From NCBI RefSeq assembly GCF_014199335.1, contig NZ_JACIJI010000001.1:868001-932000 (forward strand): a stretch of 64,000 nt of DNA, in the 5' to 3' direction. This stretch comes from Stakelama sediminis (GTDB lineage: Bacteria > Pseudomonadota > Alphaproteobacteria > Sphingomonadales > Sphingomonadaceae). Every line of letters begins with the position of its first letter. The first letter of the stretch is position 1. The translations under genes and the position numbers were made by a program. Below, piece by piece: positions 1 to 8,196 of this stretch. The notes beneath the pieces were generated by a model that was given only the letters and a program-made list of their open reading frames with translations, made no database searches and had not been told where the DNA came from.

Positions 1-963
1 TTCCGCCGGCAACGCGCTTGCCGTGTCGAGCGCCGCCAGTTGGTCGTCGTTCAGCGTCACATCGGCAGCGGCCAGATTATCCTGCAACTGGTCGAGCCGC
101 TTGGCACCCATGATGACGCTGGTCACATGCGGCTGGTGCAGCAGCCAGGCCAGCGCAATCTGCGCCATCGACACGCCATGCGCCTTCGCAATCGGTTCCA
201 TCGCGTCGAGCACGGTTTCGCCGCGATCCATATCGACCGGCGGGAAATCGAAATTCGCGCGCCGCCCCTCGGCGTCGTTCTTGCGATATTTGCCGCTGAG
301 ATACCCGCCCGCCAACGGGCTCCAGACCATCAGGCCGACGCCCTCGGACCGCATCATCGGCACCAGTTCGCGTTCCAGATCGCGGCCCGCCAGCGTATAA
401 TAGGCCTGCACCGTCTCGAACCGCGCCAGCCGGTCGCGTTCGGAAATGCCCAGCGCCTTGGCAATCTGCCACGCCGCCCAGTTCGACACCCCGACATAAC
501 GGACATCGCCCGCACGCACGAGATCGTCGAGCGCGCGCAGCGTTTCCTCAATCGGCGTCAGCGGGTCCCAGCCGTGAATCTGATACAGGTCGATATGATC
601 GGTGCCGAGCCGCTTCAGACTGGCCCGCACCTGATCCATGATATGTCCGCGCGATGCGCCGCGCGCATTCGGCCCCTCGCCCATCGGACCCAGCACCTTG
701 GTCGCCAGCACCACATCCTCGCGCTTCAGGCCGAGGTTCTTGATAGCCTTGCCGGTAATTTCTTCCGACAGGCCTTCGGAATAGACATTGGCGGTATCGA
801 TGAAGTTGACGCCCGCATCGATGGCGGCACCCATCAGGGTGTCGGCCTCGTCCTGCTGGACCTGGCCCACCGCCTTGAAGAATCCCTGCCCCCCGAACGT
901 CATCGTGCCAAGGCACAGTTCCGATACCATCAGGCCGGTGCTGCCGAGTTGGGTATAGCGCAT
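1..963 (-). CDS. Aldo/keto reductase, C-terminus cut by window edge
   Basis: NAD(P)H-dependent oxidoreductase of the aldo/keto reductase superfamily, bacterial YghZ/Tas-like type; substrate not predictable. The protein opens MRYTQLGSTGLMVSELCLG, the usual first strand of the barrel, and all four catalytic positions can be read: Asp56, Tyr61 (DTANVY), Lys89 (ATKV) and His130 (YQIH). About 321 residues are in the window with no stop, so the last residues lie beyond position 1. The start is fixed by a strong AAGGAGG six bases upstream of the ATG. It lies downstream of proA on the same strand but is separated from it by a clear hairpin terminator at 994-1024, so it probably has its own promoter. 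Family assignment is firm, function is not. Confidence 0.9.
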   Translation of the reverse strand, partial: MRYTQLGSTGLMVSELCLGTMTFGGQGFFKAVGQVQQDEADTLMGAAIDAGVNFIDTANVYSEGLSEEITGKAIKNLGLKREDVVLATKVLGPMGEGPNARGASRGHIMDQVRASLKRLGTDHIDLYQIHGWDPLTPIEETLRALDDLVRAGDVRYVGVSNWAAWQIAKALGISERDRLARFETVQAYYTLAGRDLERELVPMMRSEGVGLMVWSPLAGGYLSGKYRKNDAEGRRANFDFPPVDMDRGETVLDAMEPIAKAHGVSMAQIALAWLLHQPHVTSVIMGAKRLDQLQDNLAAADVTLNDDQLAALDTASALPAE

Positions 964-993
964 GGGATGCCTCCTTATTCTTGGGGGAAAGGA

Positions 994-1024
994 AAAGGGC
1001 GCAGCCGGAACCGGCCACGCCCTT
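994..1024 (-). terminator. Intrinsic terminator between proA and the aldo/keto reductase gene
   Basis: Inverted repeat with arms AAAGGGCG and CGCCCTTT enclosing a second stem GCCGG/CCGGC with an AA loop. Read on the minus strand it is followed by TTTTCCTTT, which fits a rho-independent terminator for proA (ends at 1077). The stem is nearly symmetrical, so weak action on the other strand cannot be excluded. Confidence 0.75.
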
Positions 1025-1076
1025 TCAGATGGGAAGCGCTGGTGCCCGGAACAATGCCCGCAGCGCCAATTTCCGT

Positions 1077-2360
1077 TTACGGACGCGTCTGTCCGGTGCC
1101 GTACACCACCCATTTATAGGTGGTAAGCCCTTCCAGCGCGACCGGCCCGCGCGCATGCAGGCGGCCGGTGGAAATACCGATTTCCGCGCCCAGCCCGAAC
1201 TCGCCGCCATCGGCGAACTGGCTGGAGGCGTTCCACATCACAATCGCCGAATCGACGGTTTTCAGGAATTTTTCGGCCGTCGCCTCGTCACCGGTGATGA
1301 TCGCGTCGGTATGACCCGATGCATGTTCGGCGATATGCTCGATCGCATCGTCAACACCATCGACGAATTTCACCGATACGATGGGTTCCAGATATTCGGT
1401 GTCCCAGTCTTCGTCGTTCGCTGCCTTGATGCCCGCACCCAGCGCCTGCGCCTTCGCGTCGCCGCGCACTTCGCACCCGGCATCGGCCAGCGCATCGATA
1501 ATCTGCCTGGGGTCGGCATAACCGGTATCGATCAGCAGGGTTTCCATCGCCCCGCAAACGCCGGTGCGGCGCATCTTGGCGTTCACCGCCACCGCGCGCG
1601 CCATATCGGGATCGGCAGCAGCGTCGATATAGGTGTGGTTGATACCGTCGAGATGCGCGAGCACGGGCACGCGCGCTTCGTTCTGCACGCGCTCTACCAG
1701 ACTCTTGCCGCCGCGCGGCACGATCATGTCGATCAGCCCTGCCGCCGTCAGCATTGCGCCCACCGCCGCACGGTCGGTCGTCGGCACCAGTTGTACCGCG
1801 TCTGCGGGTACGCCGCCTTCGGCAAGGCCGCGCGTCAATGCGGCATGGATGGCACGGTTGCTCTCGATCGCTTCCGATCCGCCGCGCAGGATCGCCGCAT
1901 TGCCCGACATGACGCACAGCACACCGGCGTCGGCGGTCACATTGGGACGGCTTTCGTAAATGATGCCGATGACGCCGATGGGAATACGCACCCGGCGCAT
2001 CTTCAGCCCGTTGGGCCGCTCGCTTTCGGAAATCACCTCACCGACCGGATCGTTCAGCCCGGCCACCGCCTCAATTCCTGAAGCGATTCCCTCGATCCGG
2101 TCATCGTCGAGCTTCAACCGGTCGAGCATCGCGCCCGACAGTCCCTTGTCGGCAGCGCGTTGCATATCGATCGCATTGGCCTGCTTGATCGCGTCGGCAT
2201 CGGCGCGGATGGCAGCGGCAGCCGATTTCAGCGCCTTTGCCTTTTCCGCGCTCGACAGTGCGGCCAACGTCCTGGCCGCGCTGCGGGCACGGACCCCCAT
2301 ATCGGCCACCAGTGCCTTGGGGTCCTGTACCTCGGTCAGGGTCGTCACGGTCGCATTCAT
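1077..2360 (-). CDS. proA: Glutamate-5-semialdehyde dehydrogenase (gamma-glutamyl phosphate reductase)
   Basis: Second step of proline synthesis: NADPH-dependent reduction of gamma-glutamyl phosphate to glutamate 5-semialdehyde in the cytoplasm. 427 residues, the normal family length. The catalytic cysteine is Cys269 in RRTGVCGAMETL; the cofactor region PIGVIGIIYESRPNVT (about 127-142) and the C-terminal ELGLGAEIGISTGR-like segment are typical ProA. An AGGAGA sits about ten bases before the ATG. The kinase partner proB is not in the window. A hairpin terminator follows the gene. The divergent neighbour at 2429 leaves only 68 bases for both promoters. Confidence 0.97.
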   Translation of the reverse strand: MNATVTTLTEVQDPKALVADMGVRARSAARTLAALSSAEKAKALKSAAAAIRADADAIKQANAIDMQRAADKGLSGAMLDRLKLDDDRIEGIASGIEAVAGLNDPVGEVISESERPNGLKMRRVRIPIGVIGIIYESRPNVTADAGVLCVMSGNAAILRGGSEAIESNRAIHAALTRGLAEGGVPADAVQLVPTTDRAAVGAMLTAAGLIDMIVPRGGKSLVERVQNEARVPVLAHLDGINHTYIDAAADPDMARAVAVNAKMRRTGVCGAMETLLIDTGYADPRQIIDALADAGCEVRGDAKAQALGAGIKAANDEDWDTEYLEPIVSVKFVDGVDDAIEHIAEHASGHTDAIITGDEATAEKFLKTVDSAIVMWNASSQFADGGEFGLGAEIGISTGRLHARGPVALEGLTTYKWVVYGTGQTRP

Positions 2361-2428
2361 TCAAAAAGTCTCCTGTTGTTTGCGTCATCCTACTCGATTT
2401 CAACGGACGACGCTGATATTCTATCCCG

Positions 2429-3490
2429 ATGACCGGGGGGATCGAAGGGGCAGGCGATTTCGTCACCGGCGCGCTGATCGGACGCGCGCTGGAGCCCGCA
2501 CATGGCGAAGACGGGGACGATCCCCATTATAGCGGCATCTGCCTCAACTGCGGCACTGCGCTGATTGGCGCGCATTGCCATCGCTGCGGCCAGTCCGGCC
2601 ATATCCACCGTTCCGTCGGTGCCATCGGTCACGACCTTCTACATGGGGTCTTTCACTTCGAGGGCAAGTTATGGCGCACGCTGCCGATGCTGGCATGGCG
2701 CCCCGGTGAATTGACACGCCGCTATATTGCGGGCGAACGCGCACGCTTCGTATCGCCCATGGCGTTGTTCCTGTTTTCCATTTTCACGATGTTCGCGGTG
2801 TTTTCGATCATGGGTATTGCCCCGCCCGCTACCGTCAACACTTCGCCGAAAGTTGCGCAGGAACTGAACAAGCAGGCAAGCGAACTGACCGTGCAGCGCA
2901 AGGAAGCCGTAGCGGAGCGCGCAAAACTGGCCGCCGGCGATCCGCGTGCGAAGGAACTCGATACACGCATCGCCACCCTGAACGAAAATGAAAAGGGCGT
3001 GCGCAAAGTGCTGGATCTGCAACCCAGCGCCGACGGGCTGACAAAGGTGCATACCGGCTGGCACCGGCTCGACCACGGCATCGCCAAATGGGGCAAGAAT
3101 CCGGGCCTGATGCTCTACAAGCTACAATCGAACAGCTATAAATTCTCCTGGTTGCTGATCCCGCTGTCACTGCCCTTTCTGTGGCTGCTGTTCTTCTGGA
3201 AACCCGGCATCCATCTTTATGATCATGCGATCTTCGCGACCTATTCGATTGCGTTCATGTCGCTGCTGTTCATCGCCATCACCATTGCGGGCGGGCTTGG
3301 CGTCACCAGCGGCTGGCTCAGCCTGGCGGGCACCGCGATCCCCGTCTGGCATATCCATCGCCAGCTAAAGGGTGCCTATCGCCTCGGCACCTTTTCCGCC
3401 GTCTGGCGCACGGTGGTCCTGATCGGATTTATCGGCGTCGTGCTGATCCTCTTCATCGCCGCGCTCGTCATGCTCGGGCTGGTCGGCTAA
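2429..3490 (+). CDS. DUF3667 membrane protein with N-terminal zinc ribbon
   Basis: Function unknown. The N-terminus carries a four-cysteine ribbon (Cys38, Cys41, Cys50, Cys53; pattern CLNC...CHRCGQ) and then the conserved DUF3667 block with HFEGKLWRTLPMLAWRPGELTRRYIAGERARFVSP split over about 75-112. One membrane segment follows (FLFSIFTMFAVF), then a charged, probably coiled-coil stretch (about 140-200, rich in Glu, Lys and Ala) and three more membrane segments near residues 234-350. Topology therefore looks like a soluble helical domain between membrane helix 1 and helices 2-4. It is transcribed divergently from proA and converges with the DNA ligase gene, with only three bases between the stops. 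Confidence 0.8.
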   Translation: MTGGIEGAGDFVTGALIGRALEPAHGEDGDDPHYSGICLNCGTALIGAHCHRCGQSGHIHRSVGAIGHDLLHGVFHFEGKLWRTLPMLAWRPGELTRRYIAGERARFVSPMALFLFSIFTMFAVFSIMGIAPPATVNTSPKVAQELNKQASELTVQRKEAVAERAKLAAGDPRAKELDTRIATLNENEKGVRKVLDLQPSADGLTKVHTGWHRLDHGIAKWGKNPGLMLYKLQSNSYKFSWLLIPLSLPFLWLLFFWKPGIHLYDHAIFATYSIAFMSLLFIAITIAGGLGVTSGWLSLAGTAIPVWHIHRQLKGAYRLGTFSAVWRTVVLIGFIGVVLILFIAALVMLGLVG

Positions 3491-3493
3491 CCG

Positions 3494-5098
3494 TCACACA
3501 ATCAACGATTCCAGCGTTGCGATGGTATCGGCCTCCGCTGCCGGTTTGTCGCGCCGGATACGGCTGATGCGGGGAAAGCGCATCGCCAGCCCGGATTTGT
3601 GCCGTTTCGAATGGTGTACCGAATCGAACGCGACCTCCAGCACCAGTGTCTTTTCAACCTCGCGCACCGGGCCGAAGCGATTGACGGTATTGCCCCGCAC
3701 GAAGCGGTCGAGCCATTTCAGCTCTTCATCGGTAAAGCCCGAATAGGCCTTGCCGACCGGCAGCAATTCGCCCGCCTCGTTCCAGCATCCGAAGGTGTAG
3801 TCGGAATAGAAGCTCGACCGCCGCCCATTACCGCGCTGGGCATACATCATCACGCAATCGGCGGTCAGCGGATCGCGCTTCCATTTATACCACAGCCCCA
3901 CCCGGCGCCCGGCGACATAGGCCGAATCGCGGCGTTTCAGCATTACCCCCTCAATCGCCGCTGAGCGCGCACCTTCGCGCAATTCGGCCAGTGCTGCGAA
4001 ATCCGCCGCCTCGATCAGCGCCGACACATCGAAATATTCCGGGTCCAGTCGCGCCGCAAACGCCTCCAGCCGACCGCGCCTTTGCTCCCATGGCAGTTCG
4101 CGCAGGTCCGCCTCCGCATCGAACAACAGGTCGTACAGCCGGACGAACGCCGGATAGTCGGCCAGCATCTTTTTCGACACCGTCTTGCGCCCCAGCCGTT
4201 GTTGCAGCGCGTTGAAGCTGGCGGCACCACCGCCCTCGCCCAGCGCATGTCCCTGCGCCTCGCCGCGCACCAGCAATTCGCCGTCGAGCACGCCGGGCGT
4301 CGCAAAATGCGTGGCGATTTCGGGAAACGCGCCGGTGATATCGTCGCCCGCCCGACTGAAAAGCCGCGTCTCGCCCGCGACATGGACCAGTTGCACGCGA
4401 ATGCCGTCCCATTTCCATTCCGCCGCGAACCGGTCGAGATCGACCGTCCCGTCCTCCAGCGGGTGGGCGAGCATGAAGGGGCGGAATACCGGCACATCGG
4501 CGGGTGTCGGCTGCTTGCCCCGCCCCTCCCCCCAGGCGAAGATCGGTTCATAGGGTGGTGCCAGACCGTGCCACACTTCCTCGACCGCATCGACGTCCAG
4601 ATCGAACGCATTGGCGAGCGCCGTCTTGGCCAGTCGCGCCGACACCCCGACGCGTAAGCCACCGGTCGCCAGCTTGAGCAATGCAAACCGTTCATTCGCC
4701 TCCAGCCGGTCGAGCATGGCGGCCAGCACGGCGGGCGCATCCGAACGCGACAGCGCGGCCAGCCGCTCGACCACCGCCGACAGGCGCAGATCGTAACCGG
4801 GCAAGGCTTCGGCACGCAGCGGTTCAGGTTCGGGCCAGAGCAGCGCCACCGTCTCGGCAGTATCGCCGACGAAATCGCGACTCATCGTGAACAGCACCGG
4901 ATCGGTGCGCTCCTCGATCAGAGCCCGAATCGTCGATGATTTGACCGCGGGCAGGTCGAGGTCGCCGGTCAGCGCCGCCATCGCCCAGCCGCGATCGGGA
5001 TCCGGCGTGGCGCGCAGATACTCGCCGATCAGCTTCAGCTTCGCATTGCGCGAACGGGTATAGATCAGGCGGTCGAGAAGATCGGCAAAGGCATGCAT
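3494..5098 (-). CDS. ATP-dependent DNA ligase, stand-alone bacterial (PP_1105-like) type
   Basis: Seals nicks using ATP, with the lysine of EWKWDGIRVQ (Lys229, motif KxDG) becoming adenylated. Motif III-like FVRLYDLLFD, motif IV-like EGVMLKRRD and motif V-like WYKWKRDP can all be followed in order, and an N-terminal helical domain of about 200 residues precedes the catalytic core. Length 534 fits the bacterial family that is usually encoded next to a ligase-associated exonuclease, a DEXH helicase and a phosphoesterase. None of those partners is here: the neighbours are a DUF3667 gene and nrdR. It is not LigD, as primase and 3'-phosphoesterase domains are missing. Family call is confident; its role in repair is inferred. 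Confidence 0.9.
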   Translation of the reverse strand: MHAFADLLDRLIYTRSRNAKLKLIGEYLRATPDPDRGWAMAALTGDLDLPAVKSSTIRALIEERTDPVLFTMSRDFVGDTAETVALLWPEPEPLRAEALPGYDLRLSAVVERLAALSRSDAPAVLAAMLDRLEANERFALLKLATGGLRVGVSARLAKTALANAFDLDVDAVEEVWHGLAPPYEPIFAWGEGRGKQPTPADVPVFRPFMLAHPLEDGTVDLDRFAAEWKWDGIRVQLVHVAGETRLFSRAGDDITGAFPEIATHFATPGVLDGELLVRGEAQGHALGEGGGAASFNALQQRLGRKTVSKKMLADYPAFVRLYDLLFDAEADLRELPWEQRRGRLEAFAARLDPEYFDVSALIEAADFAALAELREGARSAAIEGVMLKRRDSAYVAGRRVGLWYKWKRDPLTADCVMMYAQRGNGRRSSFYSDYTFGCWNEAGELLPVGKAYSGFTDEELKWLDRFVRGNTVNRFGPVREVEKTLVLEVAFDSVHHSKRHKSGLAMRFPRISRIRRDKPAAEADTIATLESLIV

Positions 5099-5143
5099 GG
5101 CGATCGTTTCAACGCCGAAACGCCGTCAAGGGTGCCATCACGG

Positions 5144-5608
5144 CTATTGTTTGGCCGCAACCTCGTTCACATTCCCGGCGAAATCCTCAAAATCCTTGGC
5201 CTCGCTGAAATCCTTATACACGCTGGCGAAGCGGATATAAGCAACCGAATCGAGCCCTTTCAGCCCGTCCATCACCAGTTCGCCTATGCGTTTGGAGGGC
5301 ACTTCGGGATCGCCGCCGGTTTCCAGCTGCCGCTGAATGCCTGAAATCAGTTTCTCGATCTGCTGCGGCGCGATCGGGCGCTTGCGGCACGCGATCGAGA
5401 CCGATCGTACCAGCTTGTCCCGGTCGAACGGTTCGCGCTTGTCCTCATTCTTGAGCACGGTCAGGTCGCGTAGCTGAATGCGTTCGAACGTGGTGAACCG
5501 CGCGCCGCACGCCTCACACTGCCGCCGCCTGCGGATCGCCGCGCCGTCCTCGGTCGGACGGCTGTCCTTCACCTGACTCGCTTCATGCGCGCAAAACGGA
5601 CACCGCAT
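5144..5608 (-). CDS. nrdR: Transcriptional repressor NrdR
   Basis: Zinc-ribbon and ATP-cone regulator that represses ribonucleotide reductase genes according to ATP/dATP binding. The zinc ligands are Cys3, Cys6, Cys31 and Cys34 (MRCPFC...CEAC), followed by [12 protein letters not shown] and the ATP-cone from about residue 49 to 139, including the [15 protein letters not shown] and [13 protein letters not shown] segments. 154 residues is standard. It lies downstream of glyA on the same strand, a common order in proteobacteria, with a large hairpin repeat (5631-5711) in between. Confidence 0.97.
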   Translation of the reverse strand: MRCPFCAHEASQVKDSRPTEDGAAIRRRRQCEACGARFTTFERIQLRDLTVLKNEDKREPFDRDKLVRSVSIACRKRPIAPQQIEKLISGIQRQLETGGDPEVPSKRIGELVMDGLKGLDSVAYIRFASVYKDFSEAKDFEDFAGNVNEVAAKQ

Positions 5609-5630
5609 TACTGTGTTTCCTGTTGGAGGG

Positions 5631-5711
5631 CGGCACCGGCCCGCTCCCCCTCCCGGCCACCCATGACGATACCCTGACTGGGTGGCCGGGAGGGGGAGCG
5701 GGCCGGTGCCG
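5631..5711. repeat. Intergenic palindromic repeat, copy A
   Basis: Perfect 32-base inverted repeat: arms 5631-5662 and 5680-5711, loop of 17 bases. The outer ends read CGGCACCGGCCCGCTCCCCC and the inner part CCCGGCCACCC. It starts six bases beyond the glyA stop codon and fills the gap before nrdR, so a glyA-nrdR transcript would fold into a very stable hairpin here. No T-run follows on either strand. A related element is at 17234-17358, where the inner arm CCCGGCCACCC/GGGTGGCCGGG and the 17-base loop length are kept; the family looks like a dispersed REP-like element. Confidence 0.9.
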
Positions 5712-5717
5712 TGCGCC

Positions 5718-7037
5718 TCAACGCATCAAATCGCCATAAATCGGGAATCGCTCGCACAGTGCCCGGACGCGCTGCTTCACATCGGCCTCGACCGCCGGAT
5801 CGCCGCTTTCGCCCTTGTCGGCCAGCGCGTCGAGCACATCGGCGACCATATTCCCGATTTCGCGGAACTCTGCCGCACCGAAACCGCGTGTCGTGCCCGC
5901 CGGGGAACCGACGCGAATACCGCTGGTCTTCATCGGCGGCAGCGGGTCGAAGGGCACGCCGTTCTTGTTGCAGGTGATGGCGGAACGCTCCAGCGCCTCG
6001 TCGGCATCGCGCCCGGTCACGCCCAGCGGCCGCAGATCGACCAGCGCGACATGCGTATCGGTGCCGCCCGCGACCAGATCGCTGCCGCGCTCCTTCAGCG
6101 TCGCGGCAAGCGTCTTCGCATTGTCGACCACCGCCTGAATATAGTGCTTGTAATCGGGGCGCAGCGCTTCGCCGAACGCCACCGCCTTGGCGGCGATGAC
6201 ATGCATCAGCGGCCCGCCCTGAAGGCCGGGGAACACCGCCGAGTTGATCTTCTTCGCAATCGCCTCGTCATCGGTCATCACCATGCCGCCGCGCGGACCG
6301 CGCAGCGTCTTGTGCGTGGTGGTGGTGACGACATGCGCGTGACCGAACGGCGTGGGGTGCAGCCCGCCCGCAACGATACCCGCGAAATGCGCCATATCGA
6401 CCATGAACAGCGCGCCGACCTCATCGGCAATCGCGCGGAACTTCGCGAAATCGATCTGGCGGGGATAGGCCGATCCGCCGGTAATAATCAGCTTCGGCTT
6501 ATGCTCTTTCGCCAGCCGCTCGACCTGATCGAAATCGATCAGATGGTCTTCTTCGCGCACGCCATATTGCACCGCGTTGAACCATTTACCGCTCATCGCC
6601 GCCTTCGCGCCGTGGGTCAGGTGCCCGCCCGCATCGAGGCTGAGGCCCATGATCGTGTCGCCCGGTCTGGTCAGCGCCAGCATCACCGCGCCGTTGGCCT
6701 GCGCGCCCGAATGCGGCTGGACATTGGCGAAGTTGCAGCCGAACAGCTTTTTCGCCCGCTCGATGGCCAGCGTCTCGACCTCGTCCGACGGCGCACAACC
6801 CTGATAATAGCGGCGCCCCGGATAGCCCTCGGCATATTTGTTGGTGAAGACGCTACCCTGCGCCTCCAGTACCGCCTTGGACACGATATTTTCGGACGCG
6901 ATCAGCTCGATCTGATGCTGTTCGCGTTTCAGTTCATGTTCGACGCCTGCAAAGACTTCCGGATCGGCATCGGCAAGGCCGCGCGTGAAGAAACCATCGG
7001 GCTGAACATCGTGAAGAAGGGTCGGGCTGGTGCTCAT
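5718..7037 (-). CDS. glyA: Serine hydroxymethyltransferase
   Basis: PLP enzyme converting serine and tetrahydrofolate into glycine and 5,10-methylene-tetrahydrofolate. 439 residues from the preferred start MSTSPT; the PLP lysine is Lys243 in [16 protein letters not shown], and the family hallmarks [19 protein letters not shown] and [10 protein letters not shown] are present. A GAAAGG sits eight bases before this ATG; an upstream in-frame ATG at 7055 has no better site. rpiB lies immediately upstream on the same strand, nrdR downstream. I looked for a glycine riboswitch in the 89-base gap upstream and saw none. Confidence 0.97.
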   Translation of the reverse strand: MSTSPTLLHDVQPDGFFTRGLADADPEVFAGVEHELKREQHQIELIASENIVSKAVLEAQGSVFTNKYAEGYPGRRYYQGCAPSDEVETLAIERAKKLFGCNFANVQPHSGAQANGAVMLALTRPGDTIMGLSLDAGGHLTHGAKAAMSGKWFNAVQYGVREEDHLIDFDQVERLAKEHKPKLIITGGSAYPRQIDFAKFRAIADEVGALFMVDMAHFAGIVAGGLHPTPFGHAHVVTTTTHKTLRGPRGGMVMTDDEAIAKKINSAVFPGLQGGPLMHVIAAKAVAFGEALRPDYKHYIQAVVDNAKTLAATLKERGSDLVAGGTDTHVALVDLRPLGVTGRDADEALERSAITCNKNGVPFDPLPPMKTSGIRVGSPAGTTRGFGAAEFREIGNMVADVLDALADKGESGDPAVEADVKQRVRALCERFPIYGDLMR

Positions 7038-7126
7038 GGCAAAGCCTTTCTGCAAAGGGCATTTGGACTCACGCGCTCTCTATCGCCGGTCCGCGCCGAT
7101 TGCCACCGTGCTTGACACGAAAAGAG

Positions 7127-7567
7127 TCAGTTTTTGGGCTGACCCAGCTTGTCCACCCGTCGCTGATGCCGGTCGCCCAGAAAATCGGTGGCAAGAAAGG
7201 TCTCGATACAGGCCTTCGCCATCTCGATACCCGTCAGCCGCGCGCCCAGGGCAATGACATTGGCGTCGTTATGTTCGCGCGCAAGCCGGGCCGACAGCGG
7301 TTCGTTGACCAACGCGGCGCGACAGGCAGGGTTACGATTGACCGCAATCGAAATGCCGATGCCCGATCCGCACAGCGCGACACCGAACGCCGCCTGCCCG
7401 TCCGCAATCGCTTCGCCAAGCCTGTAGCCGTAATCGGGATAATCCACGCTTTCCGGGCCATTGGTACCCAGATCGGTTACATCATGCCCTGCATCGCGCA
7501 GCCACGCGGCGAGTTCGTCCTTCAGCTGCCAGGCAGCATGGTCGCATGCGATTGCTATCGTCGTCAT
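7127..7567 (-). CDS. rpiB: Ribose-5-phosphate isomerase B
   Basis: Interconverts ribose 5-phosphate and ribulose 5-phosphate (RpiB/LacAB fold). 146 residues, the normal size. The N-terminus ACDHAAWQLK carries the phosphate-binding Asp-His, and Cys66 in VALCGSGIGISIAVN is the expected catalytic base, with the anion-hole GSGIG next to it. The start at 7567 is set by AAGGAGG five bases upstream; a longer frame to 7603 would bury that site. Probably co-transcribed with glyA, 89 bases downstream. Confidence 0.95.
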   Translation of the reverse strand: MTTIAIACDHAAWQLKDELAAWLRDAGHDVTDLGTNGPESVDYPDYGYRLGEAIADGQAAFGVALCGSGIGISIAVNRNPACRAALVNEPLSARLAREHNDANVIALGARLTGIEMAKACIETFLATDFLGDRHQRRVDKLGQPKN

Positions 7568-7619
7568 GGAACCTCCTTTGGCCTGAATGATTCTGTTTGC
7601 CAAGCGGAGGAGAGATCAA

Positions 7620-8087
7620 ATGCGAACCCGGACCCTTGCCCTGATGCTTGCGGGCACCGTCAGTGCGTGCAGCAGCAACGATCCCACCGGCATCCGCAAT
7701 GCCGCCAACGACACCGGCAACGCCATCGGTCAGGCGGCCGGTGTCATGGGCAATGCCATTCATGATGCCGGCAATACGATTGTCGGCCCCGTCGTACCCG
7801 GCCCATATGATAAATGGGTCGGGCGCTGGCTGGGCGTCGAGGGCATGTATCTGGATATCGAAAAAGCGCCCGAGGGCGGCGATCTCTATACGCTGAAGAT
7901 GCAATATGACCTCGACCATCACGGTACGTTCGAGGGCAGGGCGACCCCGCAGGGCATCGCGTTCACGCGGCCCGACGGCAGGCATGTTCTGCGCCCCGGA
8001 GACGGCAAGGCAACCGGCCTGAAATATCTCGCCGACAAGCAGGATTGCCTGATCGTCCAGTCCGGCGAAGGCTATTGCCGCGACTGA
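7620..8087 (+). CDS. Putative lipoprotein of unknown function
   Basis: 155 residues. Residues 1-17 form a lipoprotein signal (MRTRTLALMLAGTVSAC) with lipobox VSAC, so Cys17 is predicted to be lipidated. Residues about 25-53 have a repetitive Asn-Ala-Gly pattern (NAANDTGNAIGQ, GNAIHDAGNTI), reminiscent of entericidin-type helices. The remainder, GRWLGVEGMYLDI to the end, looks like a small beta-rich domain that might bind a ligand. GGAGGAG lies seven bases before the ATG, which decides the start over a longer frame from 7587. Divergent from rpiB by 52 bases. I do not recognise a named family. Confidence 0.75.
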   Translation: MRTRTLALMLAGTVSACSSNDPTGIRNAANDTGNAIGQAAGVMGNAIHDAGNTIVGPVVPGPYDKWVGRWLGVEGMYLDIEKAPEGGDLYTLKMQYDLDHHGTFEGRATPQGIAFTRPDGRHVLRPGDGKATGLKYLADKQDCLIVQSGEGYCRD

Positions 8088-8123
8088 TTCCTCTCTGCAC
8101 CACGACATCGAACTGAAAGACGG

Positions 8124-8141
8124 CTGACGCGGTAGCGTCAT
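8124..8141 (+). promoter_or_regulatory. Candidate Pho-box-like operator upstream of btaA
   Basis: CTGACGC-GGTA-GCGTCAT: two seven-base half-sites with a four-base spacer, the layout of a PhoB box (CTGTCAT-N4-CTGTCAT), matching 9 of 14 positions. The same bases also form the perfect inverted repeat TGACGC-GGTA-GCGTCA, so another dimeric regulator is an equal possibility. btaAB in Sinorhizobium is known to be induced by phosphate starvation, which is why the site is worth noting. Confidence 0.35.
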
Positions 8142-8196
8142 ACAAACCGCCTATTGCTTCCGCCCGATCGAAACCAACCGGGCGGGAACAGAAATC

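Noticed and set aside
7112..7117. TTGACA on the plus strand in the rpiB-glyA gap, resembling a -35 box
   Set aside because: Nothing on the plus strand downstream is a gene; no matching -10 before the antisense of rpiB. Treated as chance.
7038..7126. Possible glycine riboswitch upstream of glyA
   Set aside because: The gap is only 89 bases and I could not find the paired conserved core of a glycine aptamer.
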